DNA of 64,000 bases from Gammaproteobacteria bacterium (GCA_018667355.1 JABIVC010000015.1:1-64000), one strand, 5' to 3'; shown: positions 16,817 through 24,957, counted from the first letter of the stretch. Made by a program: numbers and translations. The notes: generated from the letters alone by a model not told the origin.

Positions 16817-18164
16817 ACAACATAAAATTAGTTATGACTATTATGGGGATACTCGAGATATATTTGCAATCATAAAAGATTTAGAATGGTCGGTTTTCTT
16901 ATGCAGTAATCATGATAAGTTCCAAGATGAAAGATATGACATACTGAGTGCTAATCCAATCGAAAAGATAATTTCACATGGCCAGATAACTTATGTAGAG
17001 GATAAAGACGGTATTAATGAGTTCAAAAGTGACCCTATAGATATCGTAAGAGCTACTATGAAAAAATATCCTTCTGAGGTTAGCGATTTACCATTTACTG
17101 GAGGTGCAATCGGTTATTTATCGTATGATTTAGGAAATTATTATGAAGGTATAGGGATAAAGGATAGTAACATTGATGTTCCATTAATGGCTTTTGGTAT
17201 TTATGATTGGGCAGTTATCATTGATCATCATAAAAAAAATACTACTTTAGTTTATAGAAATAAAGATTCTTCTATTGATAAAATAAAATCATGTCTTGAA
17301 AAAAAGATGTTTGATAAAAATAAGGAGAATAGTTTTTCGATTAACTCTGTTTGTAAATCAAATATTACTCATGAAGAATATAAGGAGAAATTTAGTAAAA
17401 TTCAATCTTATATAAAAGGTGGGGATTGTTATCAAATTAATTTTTCACAAAGGTTTTCTATGGAGTATAGTGGCGACACCTGGGATATCTATAATAAGAT
17501 AACTCCTTCATACTCGTCCCCTTATTCAGCATATATAAATATGCCATTTATTAAAATCATGAGCTTCTCTCCAGAAAGATTTCTCTCATATGATGGTAAT
17601 ATTGTGGAAACAAAGCCAATAAAAGGAACTAGACCTGTATCTGATGATAAAAATATTAATAAACAGCTAATGAAAGAACTATCTGAATCATATAAAGAGC
17701 GAGCAGAGAACTTAATGATTGTTGATTTATTGAGAAATGATTTAGGGAAAAATTGTGAATATGGTTCAGTAAAAGTCAAAGAGTTATTTAGTATCGAAAC
17801 TTTTGCAAATGTTCATCACCTTGTTAGCACCATCCAGGGCAAGATTGCTTCAGATAATGATATCTATAAGCTTATTAGAGATTGTTTCCCAGGAGGTTCT
17901 ATAACAGGCGCACCAAAAATTAGGGCAATGCAGATTATTAATGAGCTTGAGTTAGATAATAGGAATGTATATTGTGGGTCTATAGGTTACATTAGTTTTA
18001 GTGGTACTACTGATTTAAATATTGCTATCAGAACTGTGATGGCTACAAAAGATAAATTATATTTTTGGGGAGGTGGCGGAATAGTCTATGACTCTGAAGT
18101 TGAGTCTGAATATAAAGAAACATTTGATAAGATTAAACCACTTTTAAATTTACTTAAAAGTTAA
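16809..18164 (+). CDS. pabB: Aminodeoxychorismate synthase component I
   Basis: PabB converts chorismate and ammonia to 4-amino-4-deoxychorismate, the precursor of p-aminobenzoate. The 451-residue protein has the chorismate-binding core with PIKGTRP (catalytic lysine), DLLRNDLGKNCEYGSVKV, VHHLVSTI and PGGSITGAPKIRAMQIINELE. The GGSITGAPK form favours PabB over anthranilate synthase TrpE. Its place inside the H4MPT cluster fits a role feeding MptG as well as folate. No pabA or pabC is nearby. Its 3' end overlaps the convergent mfnB stop by 11 bases. Confidence 0.93.
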   Translation: MNKQHKISYDYYGDTRDIFAIIKDLEWSVFLCSNHDKFQDERYDILSANPIEKIISHGQITYVEDKDGINEFKSDPIDIVRATMKKYPSEVSDLPFTGGAIGYLSYDLGNYYEGIGIKDSNIDVPLMAFGIYDWAVIIDHHKKNTTLVYRNKDSSIDKIKSCLEKKMFDKNKENSFSINSVCKSNITHEEYKEKFSKIQSYIKGGDCYQINFSQRFSMEYSGDTWDIYNKITPSYSSPYSAYINMPFIKIMSFSPERFLSYDGNIVETKPIKGTRPVSDDKNINKQLMKELSESYKERAENLMIVDLLRNDLGKNCEYGSVKVKELFSIETFANVHHLVSTIQGKIASDNDIYKLIRDCFPGGSITGAPKIRAMQIINELELDNRNVYCGSIGYISFSGTTDLNIAIRTVMATKDKLYFWGGGGIVYDSEVESEYKETFDKIKPLLNLLKS

Positions 18165-18837
18165 ATCTAATTCTTCTTGAAACTTCTTCTGCTAATTTTA
18201 TATCAAATTCAAATCTAGCTTTTGATGAACTACACAATTGACCTCTGAATCCTAGAAAATCAGGCTTCAATTTCTTGAGGACTGGAATATGTTTAAGTTT
18301 TAAAGATCCCGATAAACCGCTAATTAGATTATGGGTTTTTATTATCTTTAGAAAACTCGTTATTTCTTGATGAGTCAATAAATCTGGCAGAGAATTACTA
18401 CTCTTATAGCATGTATCAATCATTATACCTTGATAACCAATATCTATCAGTTTCTCTACATTACTAAGGTCAAAATCTTGGTCAGCAAACATCACGCAAA
18501 TCGGTTTAGTTTTTTTAAAATCAATGTTTTCCAATAAAATTTTATGTTCTGATAGATATTTTTTATCAAACAATCCTATTTTCAAAAAATTTATCTCTTT
18601 TTCTATCACCATTTTTAAATTTTTTATATTTTTTTCATTATTTGGATTAATATCATTCCCCATTGTTACACTAAGGATGTTCTCAGGGAATAAGCTTCTT
18701 ATTTTGCTAATTATATCAATGCCTACAAAGCCTAATGCTCCATCATTAATATTCTTTAAATCCAAAATATCAATATCAACTGTTGCAGCCATAGTTGCTT
18801 CATTGACATCTTTTACGCTAGCAAGAAAACTCGTCAT
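18154..18837 (-). CDS. mfnB: (5-formylfuran-3-yl)methyl phosphate synthase
   Basis: MfnB makes the furan precursor of methanofuran from two glyceraldehyde 3-phosphates. The 227-residue TIM-barrel protein has FLASVKDVNEA at the start and DILDLKNINDGALGFVG with K28 at the position of the Schiff-base lysine. Other landmarks are GIMIDTCYKSSNSLPDLL and a C-terminal GLSGSLKLKHIPVLK with a second conserved lysine, then DFLGFRGQLC. It is the last gene of the mobA-dmrB-DHPS-like-DUF447-mfnB operon, one base after the DUF447 stop. Confidence 0.88.
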   Translation of the reverse strand: MTSFLASVKDVNEATMAATVDIDILDLKNINDGALGFVGIDIISKIRSLFPENILSVTMGNDINPNNEKNIKNLKMVIEKEINFLKIGLFDKKYLSEHKILLENIDFKKTKPICVMFADQDFDLSNVEKLIDIGYQGIMIDTCYKSSNSLPDLLTHQEITSFLKIIKTHNLISGLSGSLKLKHIPVLKKLKPDFLGFRGQLCSSSKARFEFDIKLAEEVSRRIRFNF

Positions 18838-18838
18838 A

Positions 18839-19408
18839 CTAGTTTATATTTACTTTCTGAAATTCTTGTATCTTGTCTTCAATCCATTTCCAAGCTTCAG
18901 ATTCTCTTTTCCCTGCAGTTTTATCAATTCCTATCTTTAGATATTCAATTTCTAGTAAAATCTTTTCTATAGGGAGCATTTTAAGCCTACTAACTAAGAC
19001 AGATGCCTCTATCACTGAAAACTGAGCTCTATTAAAACCCATGAACGGTTTATTAAATTCTTTCTTGCTTACATCACATACTATATTAGGTCTTCTTTCA
19101 TCATCTTTAAAATTTTTGGCTATTACATTATAGTGTGTATTTGCAAGAACTAGTCTTGGTACTATTGTTTTATCTTTGCTATCTTCTAATTCCCAATCTT
19201 TTTTATATTTTGTGACAATTCCAGCAAATACCCTAACATCATCTATAAAGTTTATAGTTGCAATCCTATTTTCAGTGATATTTTCTAAAGTTTTGGATGG
19301 ACGGAATGGTGAAATAATAACCTGATTATCAATTATCTTTATTCCCATAGGTGCAATATGCACTTGACTATCTTTAGATATTGTTGTGACTATTACTTCA
19401 TGTATCAT
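18839..19408 (-). CDS. DUF447-family protein (flavin-reductase-like fold)
   Basis: The 189-residue protein starts HEVIVTTISKDSQVHIAPMGI and continues with ISPFRPSKTLENI, the pattern of the DUF447 family. This family is related to split-barrel FMN-binding proteins and is found in methanogens and H4MPT-using methylotrophs. The function is unknown to me. ATGA overlap with the DHPS-like gene and a one-base gap to mfnB show tight operon membership, so a step in pterin or furan cofactor synthesis is inferred. Confidence 0.8.
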   Translation of the reverse strand: MIHEVIVTTISKDSQVHIAPMGIKIIDNQVIISPFRPSKTLENITENRIATINFIDDVRVFAGIVTKYKKDWELEDSKDKTIVPRLVLANTHYNVIAKNFKDDERRPNIVCDVSKKEFNKPFMGFNRAQFSVIEASVLVSRLKMLPIEKILLEIEYLKIGIDKTAGKRESEAWKWIEDKIQEFQKVNIN

Positions 19409-20796
19409 TTCTTCTTCTTATAGGTTGGACCTTGTTCCTTAAATCTAAGTTTATCATCAATTTTTTCATCTACTAAACATCCCCACTTTAATTCTTCATC
19501 TTGTTCATATGATTTTCCTAGTTGATGGGCAATTTGCGCTCTAGCCAATTCTACTCCTAAATAAAAAGCATGACCAGTATCATCACCAACATCTATTTTA
19601 TTAAAAAAATCAAAAGGGTCAACTGCAGTCTGGAGTCCGTTTTTATTAAATAAATTAACCCCTTCATTCGTATTCATTATTCTATAACTAGCATCTTTAA
19701 CTTGCCGAAATAATTCTTTAACTTCTTCTCCATCATATCTTATAGGATTTTCTTCATGTATTGTAAGTAATCCTGGATTAATATGTTTTGGGGTTGTATT
19801 TCCAACGCTTGCCGCTAGAATAATTCTCCTTGCCAAGTCACTTTCTTTAATTACTGTTCTGCAATGATTGCTAACTTCTGTGGTTAAGATATGATTAATT
19901 TTGAGCTCAGATATTATTCCCATTAAGACCATTGTCATCCCGGTAGTATCTGCATGAGTAAGTTCCGTAACATTACCGGTACCCATCATTATATGTATAT
20001 CTGGATATTTTTTTCTTAGCTCGCTATATCTAATTATTGATTTTGTAAAACCATAGTTTATAGGATCAAGGATAGGGTCAGCAATAAAAACTCTTTTGTT
20101 TAAAATACATTTATCAATACAATCATACAAGCTCTGCATGTCCCCATCTTTAGGTATAAGTATTGGATATGAATCAACTTCATCAAGAATATAAAAATTA
20201 TCTGATTTTATGCTCAAAAGATAATCTGCCCCAGATTTACCCCCAAGAATTAATTCTTTATCTGAATGGGAATCTATACTCACATAAAAATCTTGTTGCT
20301 TTAATTCTTGGATAGTCTCACTTAAATGAGGGAATAATTTATTAGGTAGGCAGCCAATGTCAATTATATCCGCACCATTATCCCTATAGTAACTGGCTAA
20401 ATTGATAATCTGTTCAATATCCATATTAGGTGCATCAGTTATTTCTGCGAATATATGCACCTCATATTTAGAGAGGTCATGTTTTAAAGGATTGCCTCCA
20501 AACATGACAGGAAGGTCTTTAAGTTCTTCTGGGCCACGCTCAATCTCAATCTTAAGTTTTTTAGCTAATTCATCTACATCACCTCTAACTTTGCCTGGCA
20601 AGATAATTTTGCTGAAGGAGTCCACGCTTCCAATTCGCCTATATATCATGTCTGTTGTAAGTAAAGCTGCAACATTAATATTAAGATTTCTTATTTCATA
20701 AGTGAACTCTTTATTTTCTATGCAATCTAAAATCTTTTTTAAGTTTTTTTCTGCAAGTTTGCCAGTGATAAATAAAATATTATTTTTTATATCCAT
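19405..20796 (-). CDS. Dihydropteroate-synthase-like protein (TIGR00284/DUF6513 type)
   Basis: The 463-residue protein has an N-terminal domain of about 130 residues with ITGKLAEKNLKKIL. A pterin-binding TIM barrel follows: IFAEITDAPNMDIEQI, GADIIDIGCLPNK, VSIDSH, FIADPILDPINYG and MMGTGNVTELTHADTTG. It resembles the archaeal dihydropteroate-synthase-like family rather than folate FolP. In the H4MPT pathway a DHPS-type enzyme must join the pterin pyrophosphate to beta-RFA-phosphate, and this is the obvious candidate in the window. The assignment of that reaction is inference. It overlaps dmrB by ten bases. Confidence 0.8.
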   Translation of the reverse strand: MDIKNNILFITGKLAEKNLKKILDCIENKEFTYEIRNLNINVAALLTTDMIYRRIGSVDSFSKIILPGKVRGDVDELAKKLKIEIERGPEELKDLPVMFGGNPLKHDLSKYEVHIFAEITDAPNMDIEQIINLASYYRDNGADIIDIGCLPNKLFPHLSETIQELKQQDFYVSIDSHSDKELILGGKSGADYLLSIKSDNFYILDEVDSYPILIPKDGDMQSLYDCIDKCILNKRVFIADPILDPINYGFTKSIIRYSELRKKYPDIHIMMGTGNVTELTHADTTGMTMVLMGIISELKINHILTTEVSNHCRTVIKESDLARRIILAASVGNTTPKHINPGLLTIHEENPIRYDGEEVKELFRQVKDASYRIMNTNEGVNLFNKNGLQTAVDPFDFFNKIDVGDDTGHAFYLGVELARAQIAHQLGKSYEQDEELKWGCLVDEKIDDKLRFKEQGPTYKKKK

Positions 20797-21317
20797 TTTT
20801 TTAAAGCTTGATTTAGTTTTACAATATTATCTACAACATCAATATTCTTAAATGTCCTCAATTTTTCATAGTTTTCTAATTCTATATCACGAGGATACAA
20901 TGTTACAGATTTCTTTGGTGCCTGAGTAATGACTGTTGGTTCAGTATCACAAGCAAATACAATAGAAGGTATTTTACATTTACCAGCTTGTGCAAACATA
21001 TTTGTTACCAAGGTATCTGATAAGCCATAACACATTTGTGCGATAGTATTAGATGTTGCGGGCGAAACAACAACTAGTTTATAAACATCTTCATAAAGCA
21101 GGCTAACTGGAGCGGAACTCGCCGTAGTATCTTTGAAAACTTTAATACCTTTTGATTTAAAATCTTCAAGATTGTAGTCATACCACTTAAGAACTTCCTC
21201 ACCTGCCTTGCTAAGAAATAGGTCTATATTTTTTAAAGTAAATATAATTTCTATTGATTCTTTTAGATAGTGACCAGAGCCAGTAATACACCATGCTATT
21301 CTTTTCTTATCAGTCAT
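20787..21317 (-). CDS. dmrB: Dihydromethanopterin reductase-type flavoprotein
   Basis: The 176-residue protein is a flavoprotein of the AfpA/DmrB group: RIAWCITGSGHYLKES at the start, the flavin-binding VVVSPATSNTIAQMCYGLSDTLVTN, and PSIVFACDTEP. DmrB reduces dihydromethanopterin to H4MPT in Methanosarcina and Burkholderia, the last step of cofactor synthesis. It lies one base after mobA and overlaps the DHPS-like gene. The family is clear; the exact electron donor is not visible. Confidence 0.82.
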   Translation of the reverse strand: MTDKKRIAWCITGSGHYLKESIEIIFTLKNIDLFLSKAGEEVLKWYDYNLEDFKSKGIKVFKDTTASSAPVSLLYEDVYKLVVVSPATSNTIAQMCYGLSDTLVTNMFAQAGKCKIPSIVFACDTEPTVITQAPKKSVTLYPRDIELENYEKLRTFKNIDVVDNIVKLNQALKKWI

Positions 21318-21318
21318 A

Positions 21319-21921
21319 TTATTTTATACTTTCATTTATTAGTTTTTTATATTCTATCAAGTCTTCTCGACTGTTTATATTGATAAATATATTTTTATCG
21401 TCTGAAAAATCTACTAATTCTAAATCACACTGGTTATACCACTTATCTATTTTTCTCTGACCAGTATCAATGAATAATTTTAAATTACTCACCAAATCTT
21501 TTTTTATTAATGAGTAAACGGGTTGTAATCTATTCCCGTCATGAGCTGCTCTAACATCAAAGTCGCCAATAACTTTAGTCATTCTTTTAAAATATGTCTC
21601 ATTGAGTAATGGACCATCACATGGCAAAGTTATCATATATTTTGTTTTTGTATTAACAAGAGAGGTGTATATGCCTACCAATGGCCCCTGATAATTATCT
21701 AACTTATCTTCCCAAACCATTAAACCCATCTTACTATATATGTCCATGTTTCTATTAGCATTAACATAGACTTCATCCGAGTATTTTTTAGAAATATCAT
21801 ACAAATGCTTGATAACATATCTCTTATTTATCTGCATTAAACCCTTATCTTGACCACCCATTCTCTCAGATTTCCCACCTGCCAGTATTACTATCGTTAT
21901 ATCTTCTCTATTTATAATCAT
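21319..21921 (-). CDS. mobA: MobA-type molybdenum cofactor guanylyltransferase
   Basis: MobA attaches GMP to molybdopterin to give the bis-MGD precursor used by enzymes such as formate dehydrogenase. The 200-residue protein has the nucleotidyltransferase motif VILAGGKSERMGGQDKGLM at residues 11-29, GPLVGIYTSL and LPCDGPLL. It is the first gene of the minus-strand operon leading to dmrB and mfnB. No other molybdenum-cofactor gene is near. A different nucleotidyl transfer in H4MPT or furan synthesis is possible but not supported by the sequence. Confidence 0.86.
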   Translation of the reverse strand: MIINREDITIVILAGGKSERMGGQDKGLMQINKRYVIKHLYDISKKYSDEVYVNANRNMDIYSKMGLMVWEDKLDNYQGPLVGIYTSLVNTKTKYMITLPCDGPLLNETYFKRMTKVIGDFDVRAAHDGNRLQPVYSLIKKDLVSNLKLFIDTGQRKIDKWYNQCDLELVDFSDDKNIFININSREDLIEYKKLINESIK

Positions 21922-21977
21922 TTTATCAAAAGGTTATCATTAGATATTAATTAGCTTATATAATAGAATAACTCAGC

Positions 21978-22949
21978 ATGGATAATAAGCGTATATATTT
22001 AGCACCAATGGTTGGCAGAACAGATGAACATTATAGGGCATTTGTAAGAATATTATCAAAAAACATCTATTTATATACAGAAATGATCACATGCGACTCT
22101 TTTCTCCATACTAATAGAAAAGATTATAAAGTCAAAGAAGAGGAAAAAAATCTAACAATACAGTTAGCAGGATCAGATTCTAAAAAATATGGTCAGTGCG
22201 CAAGTATTATCGAAGATAATGGCTATGATGAAATTAACTTGAATATTGGGTGTCCAAGCTCCAAAGTAGTAAAGGGAGAATTCGGAGCATGTTTAATGAA
22301 TTACCCTGATAAAGTTGCTGATTGTGTATATGAAATAAAGAAATCATGTAGTTTACCTATATCCATTAAAACTAGGTTAGGCTTAGGTTATGAGGAGAAC
22401 CTTGATTTATTATTTAGTTTAATTAATAAAACAAAACTCTCTGGGTGCAATAAATATATAATTCATGCAAGGAATGCAATATTGAATGGTTTAAGTCCAA
22501 AGAAAAATAGGAAGATACCAGCTTTAAGGTATTCTGATGTCACTACTATAAAGAATTCTTTTCCTGACCTTGAGATTTATTTAAATGGTGGAGTTGATGA
22601 TATTTTAGAAATTAGAAGAAATATAGATAAGTTTGATGGCTTAATGATTGGGAGAAAAATATATGATAACCCAATGTTCTTAAATGAAATTGAAGGGGAA
22701 ATATTTGACAATAAAAAAGTCTTGTCTCGAAAGAGTATTTTAGTAAAGTATTTAGAATATGCTATGAGTCCTCAAAATAAAGGTACAAGTAATTATCTCT
22801 TGCTTAGACATTTGTTTAGTTTATATTATAATACTGGTTCATCTAAGAAATGGAAAAAATACTTACATGATATTATCCAAGCTGATAGAGAGATAGAACT
22901 TATAACTAATTTTGAAGAATTAACACATGGCGAAGAAATTAAAGCTTAA
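21978..22949 (+). CDS. dusA: tRNA-dihydrouridine(20/20a) synthase
   Basis: DusA reduces uridines 20 and 20a in the tRNA D-loop using FMN. The 323 residues show YLAPMVGRTDEHYRAFVR, TEMITCDSFLH, LNIGCPSSKVVKGEFGACLM with the catalytic cysteine, KTRLGLGYEE, HARNAILNGLSPKKNRKIPALRY (the DusA-specific stretch) and NGGVDDILE. It is divergent from mobA across 56 bp that contain a TATAAT-like box near 21960. The HARxAxLxGLSPKxNR motif separates it from DusB and DusC. Confidence 0.94.
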   Translation: MDNKRIYLAPMVGRTDEHYRAFVRILSKNIYLYTEMITCDSFLHTNRKDYKVKEEEKNLTIQLAGSDSKKYGQCASIIEDNGYDEINLNIGCPSSKVVKGEFGACLMNYPDKVADCVYEIKKSCSLPISIKTRLGLGYEENLDLLFSLINKTKLSGCNKYIIHARNAILNGLSPKKNRKIPALRYSDVTTIKNSFPDLEIYLNGGVDDILEIRRNIDKFDGLMIGRKIYDNPMFLNEIEGEIFDNKKVLSRKSILVKYLEYAMSPQNKGTSNYLLLRHLFSLYYNTGSSKKWKKYLHDIIQADREIELITNFEELTHGEEIKA

Positions 22950-23745
22950 CGCTAAAACTGCTAATAAATATGACCTATATGAGCAATCTGTACAGAATGT
23001 TGAATTTGAAGTTGAATTCATCTCAAAAATTTTCAAAAAATATAATAAACTTGAATGCTTAACTCTTAGAGAAGATTTTTGTGCTTCCGCAAAAATATCT
23101 TCTGCTTGGGTCGAAAATAATGTTAAAGCAGCTGCTTATGCAGTTGATTTAGACGATGACATACTAAAATTTGCAAAAGAAGAGTGTATTAAGTCTCTAA
23201 AAAAAGATCAGCTCAGTAGAATTAAGCTTATAAAGGGTAATTCGTTAACAAAGAAAACAGAAAAAGTTGACTGTGTTTCTGCTTTTAATTTTAGTTATTG
23301 GGTATTTCAAGAAAGAAAAGAGCTTATTAAGTATTTTAAAAATGCATATAAGAACCTTAATTCAAAAGGATTACTCATGCTGGATGCTTTTGGTGGTTAT
23401 GAAGCTCACCAGGAATTAGAAGAGAGAACTAAGTATAGGGATTTTACTTATTGCTGGGATCAGCATAGTTTCAATCCAATAACAAACGAAATAATATGTT
23501 ATATACATTTTGAGTTCCATGACGGCTCGTCTATAAAAAAAGCCTTCGAGTACCACTGGAGACTTTGGTCTTTACCTGAAATCAAGGAATGTTTAATAGA
23601 GGCCGGATTTAAGTCTATTGATATCTATATGCAGGATTGGGATGATGAAAAGAATGAAGAAACGGAAGAATTTTATAAAATGACTAAATGTGATGCAGAT
23701 CCAGGCTGGGTCGCTTATATTGTAGCATCTAAACAGCAGCGATAA
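22927..23745 (+). CDS. Class I SAM-dependent methyltransferase
   Basis: The 272-residue protein has TLREDFCASAKISSAWV as the SAM-binding motif I region, AVDLDDDILKFA, and VDCVSAFNFSYWVFQERKELIKYF as motif IV. The LREDFC signature marks a family of uncharacterised methyltransferases. The substrate is unknown. The start overlaps dusA by 23 bases, so the two are probably co-translated. The C terminus (WDDEKNEETEEFYKM, then WVAYIVASKQ) is typical of the same family. Confidence 0.8.
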   Translation: MAKKLKLNAKTANKYDLYEQSVQNVEFEVEFISKIFKKYNKLECLTLREDFCASAKISSAWVENNVKAAAYAVDLDDDILKFAKEECIKSLKKDQLSRIKLIKGNSLTKKTEKVDCVSAFNFSYWVFQERKELIKYFKNAYKNLNSKGLLMLDAFGGYEAHQELEERTKYRDFTYCWDQHSFNPITNEIICYIHFEFHDGSSIKKAFEYHWRLWSLPEIKECLIEAGFKSIDIYMQDWDDEKNEETEEFYKMTKCDADPGWVAYIVASKQQR

Positions 23746-23771
23746 ATATTCCTATATATATCAAAGTCTTC

Positions 23772-23777
23772 TATAAT
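23772..23777 (+). promoter_or_regulatory. -10 box of the RNase P RNA gene
   Basis: A consensus TATAAT stands eight bases before the first base of the P1 stem, the right distance for transcription to start at 23785-23786. The -35 region is not well matched. Confidence 0.6.
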
Positions 23778-23785
23778 TACTATCG

Positions 23786-24118
23786 AGAGTCAACTATATG
23801 ATCGCTGTGAAAACAGAGGAAAGTCCGGGCTCCATAGGCAATAGTGCCAGGTAACACCTGGGAGACGTGAGTTTACGGAAAGTGCTGCAGAAAATAACCG
23901 CTAATATCTAATATTAGTAAGGGTGAAAAGGTGAGGTAAGAGCTCACCACATACGAGGTAACAAGTATGGTTGAGGCAAACCCCACTAGGAGCAAAGCAA
24001 ATTTATAGCATTTTGTCAGCCTAAGGCACGCTATATGGTATGCCGCTAGAGGTTTTTGGTGACAAAAATCCCAGATTAATGATCATACATGACAGAACCC
24101 GGCTTATCGGTTGACTCT
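23786..24118 (+). ncRNA. rnpB: RNase P RNA, bacterial type A
   Basis: The catalytic RNA that cuts 5' leaders from tRNA precursors. The P1 helix pairs 23786-23794 with 24110-24118 perfectly. Just inside it is the conserved GAGGAAAGTCCGGGCTCC segment. Further on come GGGTGAAAAGGTGAGGTAAGAGC, the GAGGTAACAAG and GGTTGAGGCAAACCCC segments, and ACAGAACCCGGCTTATCGG near the 3' end. The 333-base length is slightly short for gammaproteobacteria but complete. It stands alone between the methyltransferase gene and mraZ. Confidence 0.97.
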
Positions 24119-24154
24119 TAGAGCATTTCCTAATCGAGAAATCATAAAAATAAT

Positions 24155-24200
24155 ATAAACTATTGTTTAATATAAGTATTTGATTAATATAGTTTATTTT
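24155..24200 (+). terminator. Possible AT-rich terminator after rnpB
   Basis: ATAAACTAT at 24155-24163 is repeated inverted at 24189-24197 and followed by a short T-run. The stem has one G-C pair and a loop of 25 bases, so it is weak. The rest of 24119-24233 holds no gene or other signal that I recognise. Confidence 0.35.
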
Positions 24201-24233
24201 TGCCATTTTATATGTATTTATGAAGTTAAGGCC

Positions 24234-24262
24234 TTGCATGCATCAATAAAAAGTCATATAGT
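24234..24262 (+). promoter_or_regulatory. Sigma-70 promoter of the dcw cluster (Pmra)
   Basis: TTGCAT at 24234-24239 and TATAGT at 24257-24262 are separated by exactly 17 bp, a near-consensus promoter. Transcription would start near 24269, about 39 bases before the mraZ ATG and directly at the MraZ repeats. Confidence 0.75.
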
Positions 24263-24306
24263 GTTGATATATGGTAATTTATGTAAAATAGTGGGGAATT
24301 ATGGTA
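24262..24306 (+). promoter_or_regulatory. MraZ-type operator: 10-bp-phased TG repeats
   Basis: Pentamers beginning with TG recur every 10 bp: TGTTG 24262, TGGTA 24272, TGTAA 24282, TGGGG 24292 and TGGTA 24302. MraZ is known to bind TGGGN-type direct repeats of this period ahead of its own gene. Only the 24292 copy is a full TGGGN. GGGGA at 24293-24297 may also act as the mraZ ribosome site, so operator and ribosome site overlap. Confidence 0.6.
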
Positions 24307-24307
24307 A

Positions 24308-24760
24308 ATGTTTAAAGGCATTCACAACATAAACTTGGATACAAAAGGTAGACTGACTATACCAACAAAGTATAGAAACACTATTAGTGATCAATCTAAC
24401 GGTAATATGGTTGTAACGATTGACTCAGAAGAGAAGTGTTTACTCCTATACCCTGCCAATATTTTCAGTAAGATTGAAAAGAATATCAATGATTTACCAA
24501 GTTTTTCCAAAAACCATAGAAGAATACAGCGTCTAATAATAGGTCATGCTGAAGATATGGAGCTAGATTCAAGTGGAAGAATATTACTTTCTAAACCTCT
24601 TAGACTGGTTGCCGAAATGTCCAAAAAAATTACCCTCATAGGTCAAGGTGAAAAATTTGAAATATGGAGTGATGATATTTGGAACAATAGAGTTAATAAA
24701 TGGAGATCTGAAGAAACAGATGAGTCAGAAGAATCTGTTTTATCAGATATTAGAATTTGA
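24308..24760 (+). CDS. mraZ: Transcriptional regulator MraZ
   Basis: MraZ represses the division and cell-wall cluster by binding repeats upstream of itself. The 150-residue protein contains two AbrB-like swapped hairpin domains: FKGIHNINLDTKGRLTIPTKYR at the N terminus and HAEDMELDSSGRILLSKPLR around residues 78-97. The upstream ATG at 24301 meets a stop after four codons, so 24308 is the start. Its TGA shares an A with the ATG of the J-domain gene. Confidence 0.96.
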   Translation: MFKGIHNINLDTKGRLTIPTKYRNTISDQSNGNMVVTIDSEEKCLLLYPANIFSKIEKNINDLPSFSKNHRRIQRLIIGHAEDMELDSSGRILLSKPLRLVAEMSKKITLIGQGEKFEIWSDDIWNNRVNKWRSEETDESEESVLSDIRI

Positions 24761-24957
24761 TGAAATTAGATAGATATTATAGAGCATTAGGTGTAACTGG
24801 AGATGAAGATGCTAAAGTTATCAAGCAAGCGTTTATGAGGGTTGCCCAAAAATACCATCCTGATAAGAATCCGAACGACATTAGTTCAACAGAGAAGTTT
24901 ATAGATGCAAGAAATGCATATGAAAATATTATGAAATATAGAAAGGATATATCGTAA
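24760..24957 (+). CDS. Stand-alone J-domain protein inside the dcw cluster
   Basis: The 65-residue protein is nothing but a J-domain: DRYYRALGVTGDED in helix I, IKQAFMRVAQKYHPDKNP with the HPD motif at residues 33-35, and STEKFIDARNAYENI in helix III. J-domains stimulate the ATPase of a DnaK partner. There is no G/F region, zinc finger or membrane segment. It overlaps mraZ (TGATG) and rsmH (TAATG) by one base each, so it is translated as part of the operon. A TTG just upstream would add one residue. I know of no standard dcw gene of this kind; its client is unknown. Confidence 0.85.
   Translation: MKLDRYYRALGVTGDEDAKVIKQAFMRVAQKYHPDKNPNDISSTEKFIDARNAYENIMKYRKDIS

Noticed and set aside
3172-21921. 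Recent horizontal transfer of the H4MPT island
   Set aside because: Base composition and lysine/asparagine-rich codon use look the same as in the flanking housekeeping genes, and there are no tRNA, integrase or repeat boundaries.
24021-24239. Open frame of 72 codons on the minus strand
   Set aside because: It lies over the 3' half of the RNase P RNA gene and its AT-rich tail, resembles no protein and has no ribosome site.
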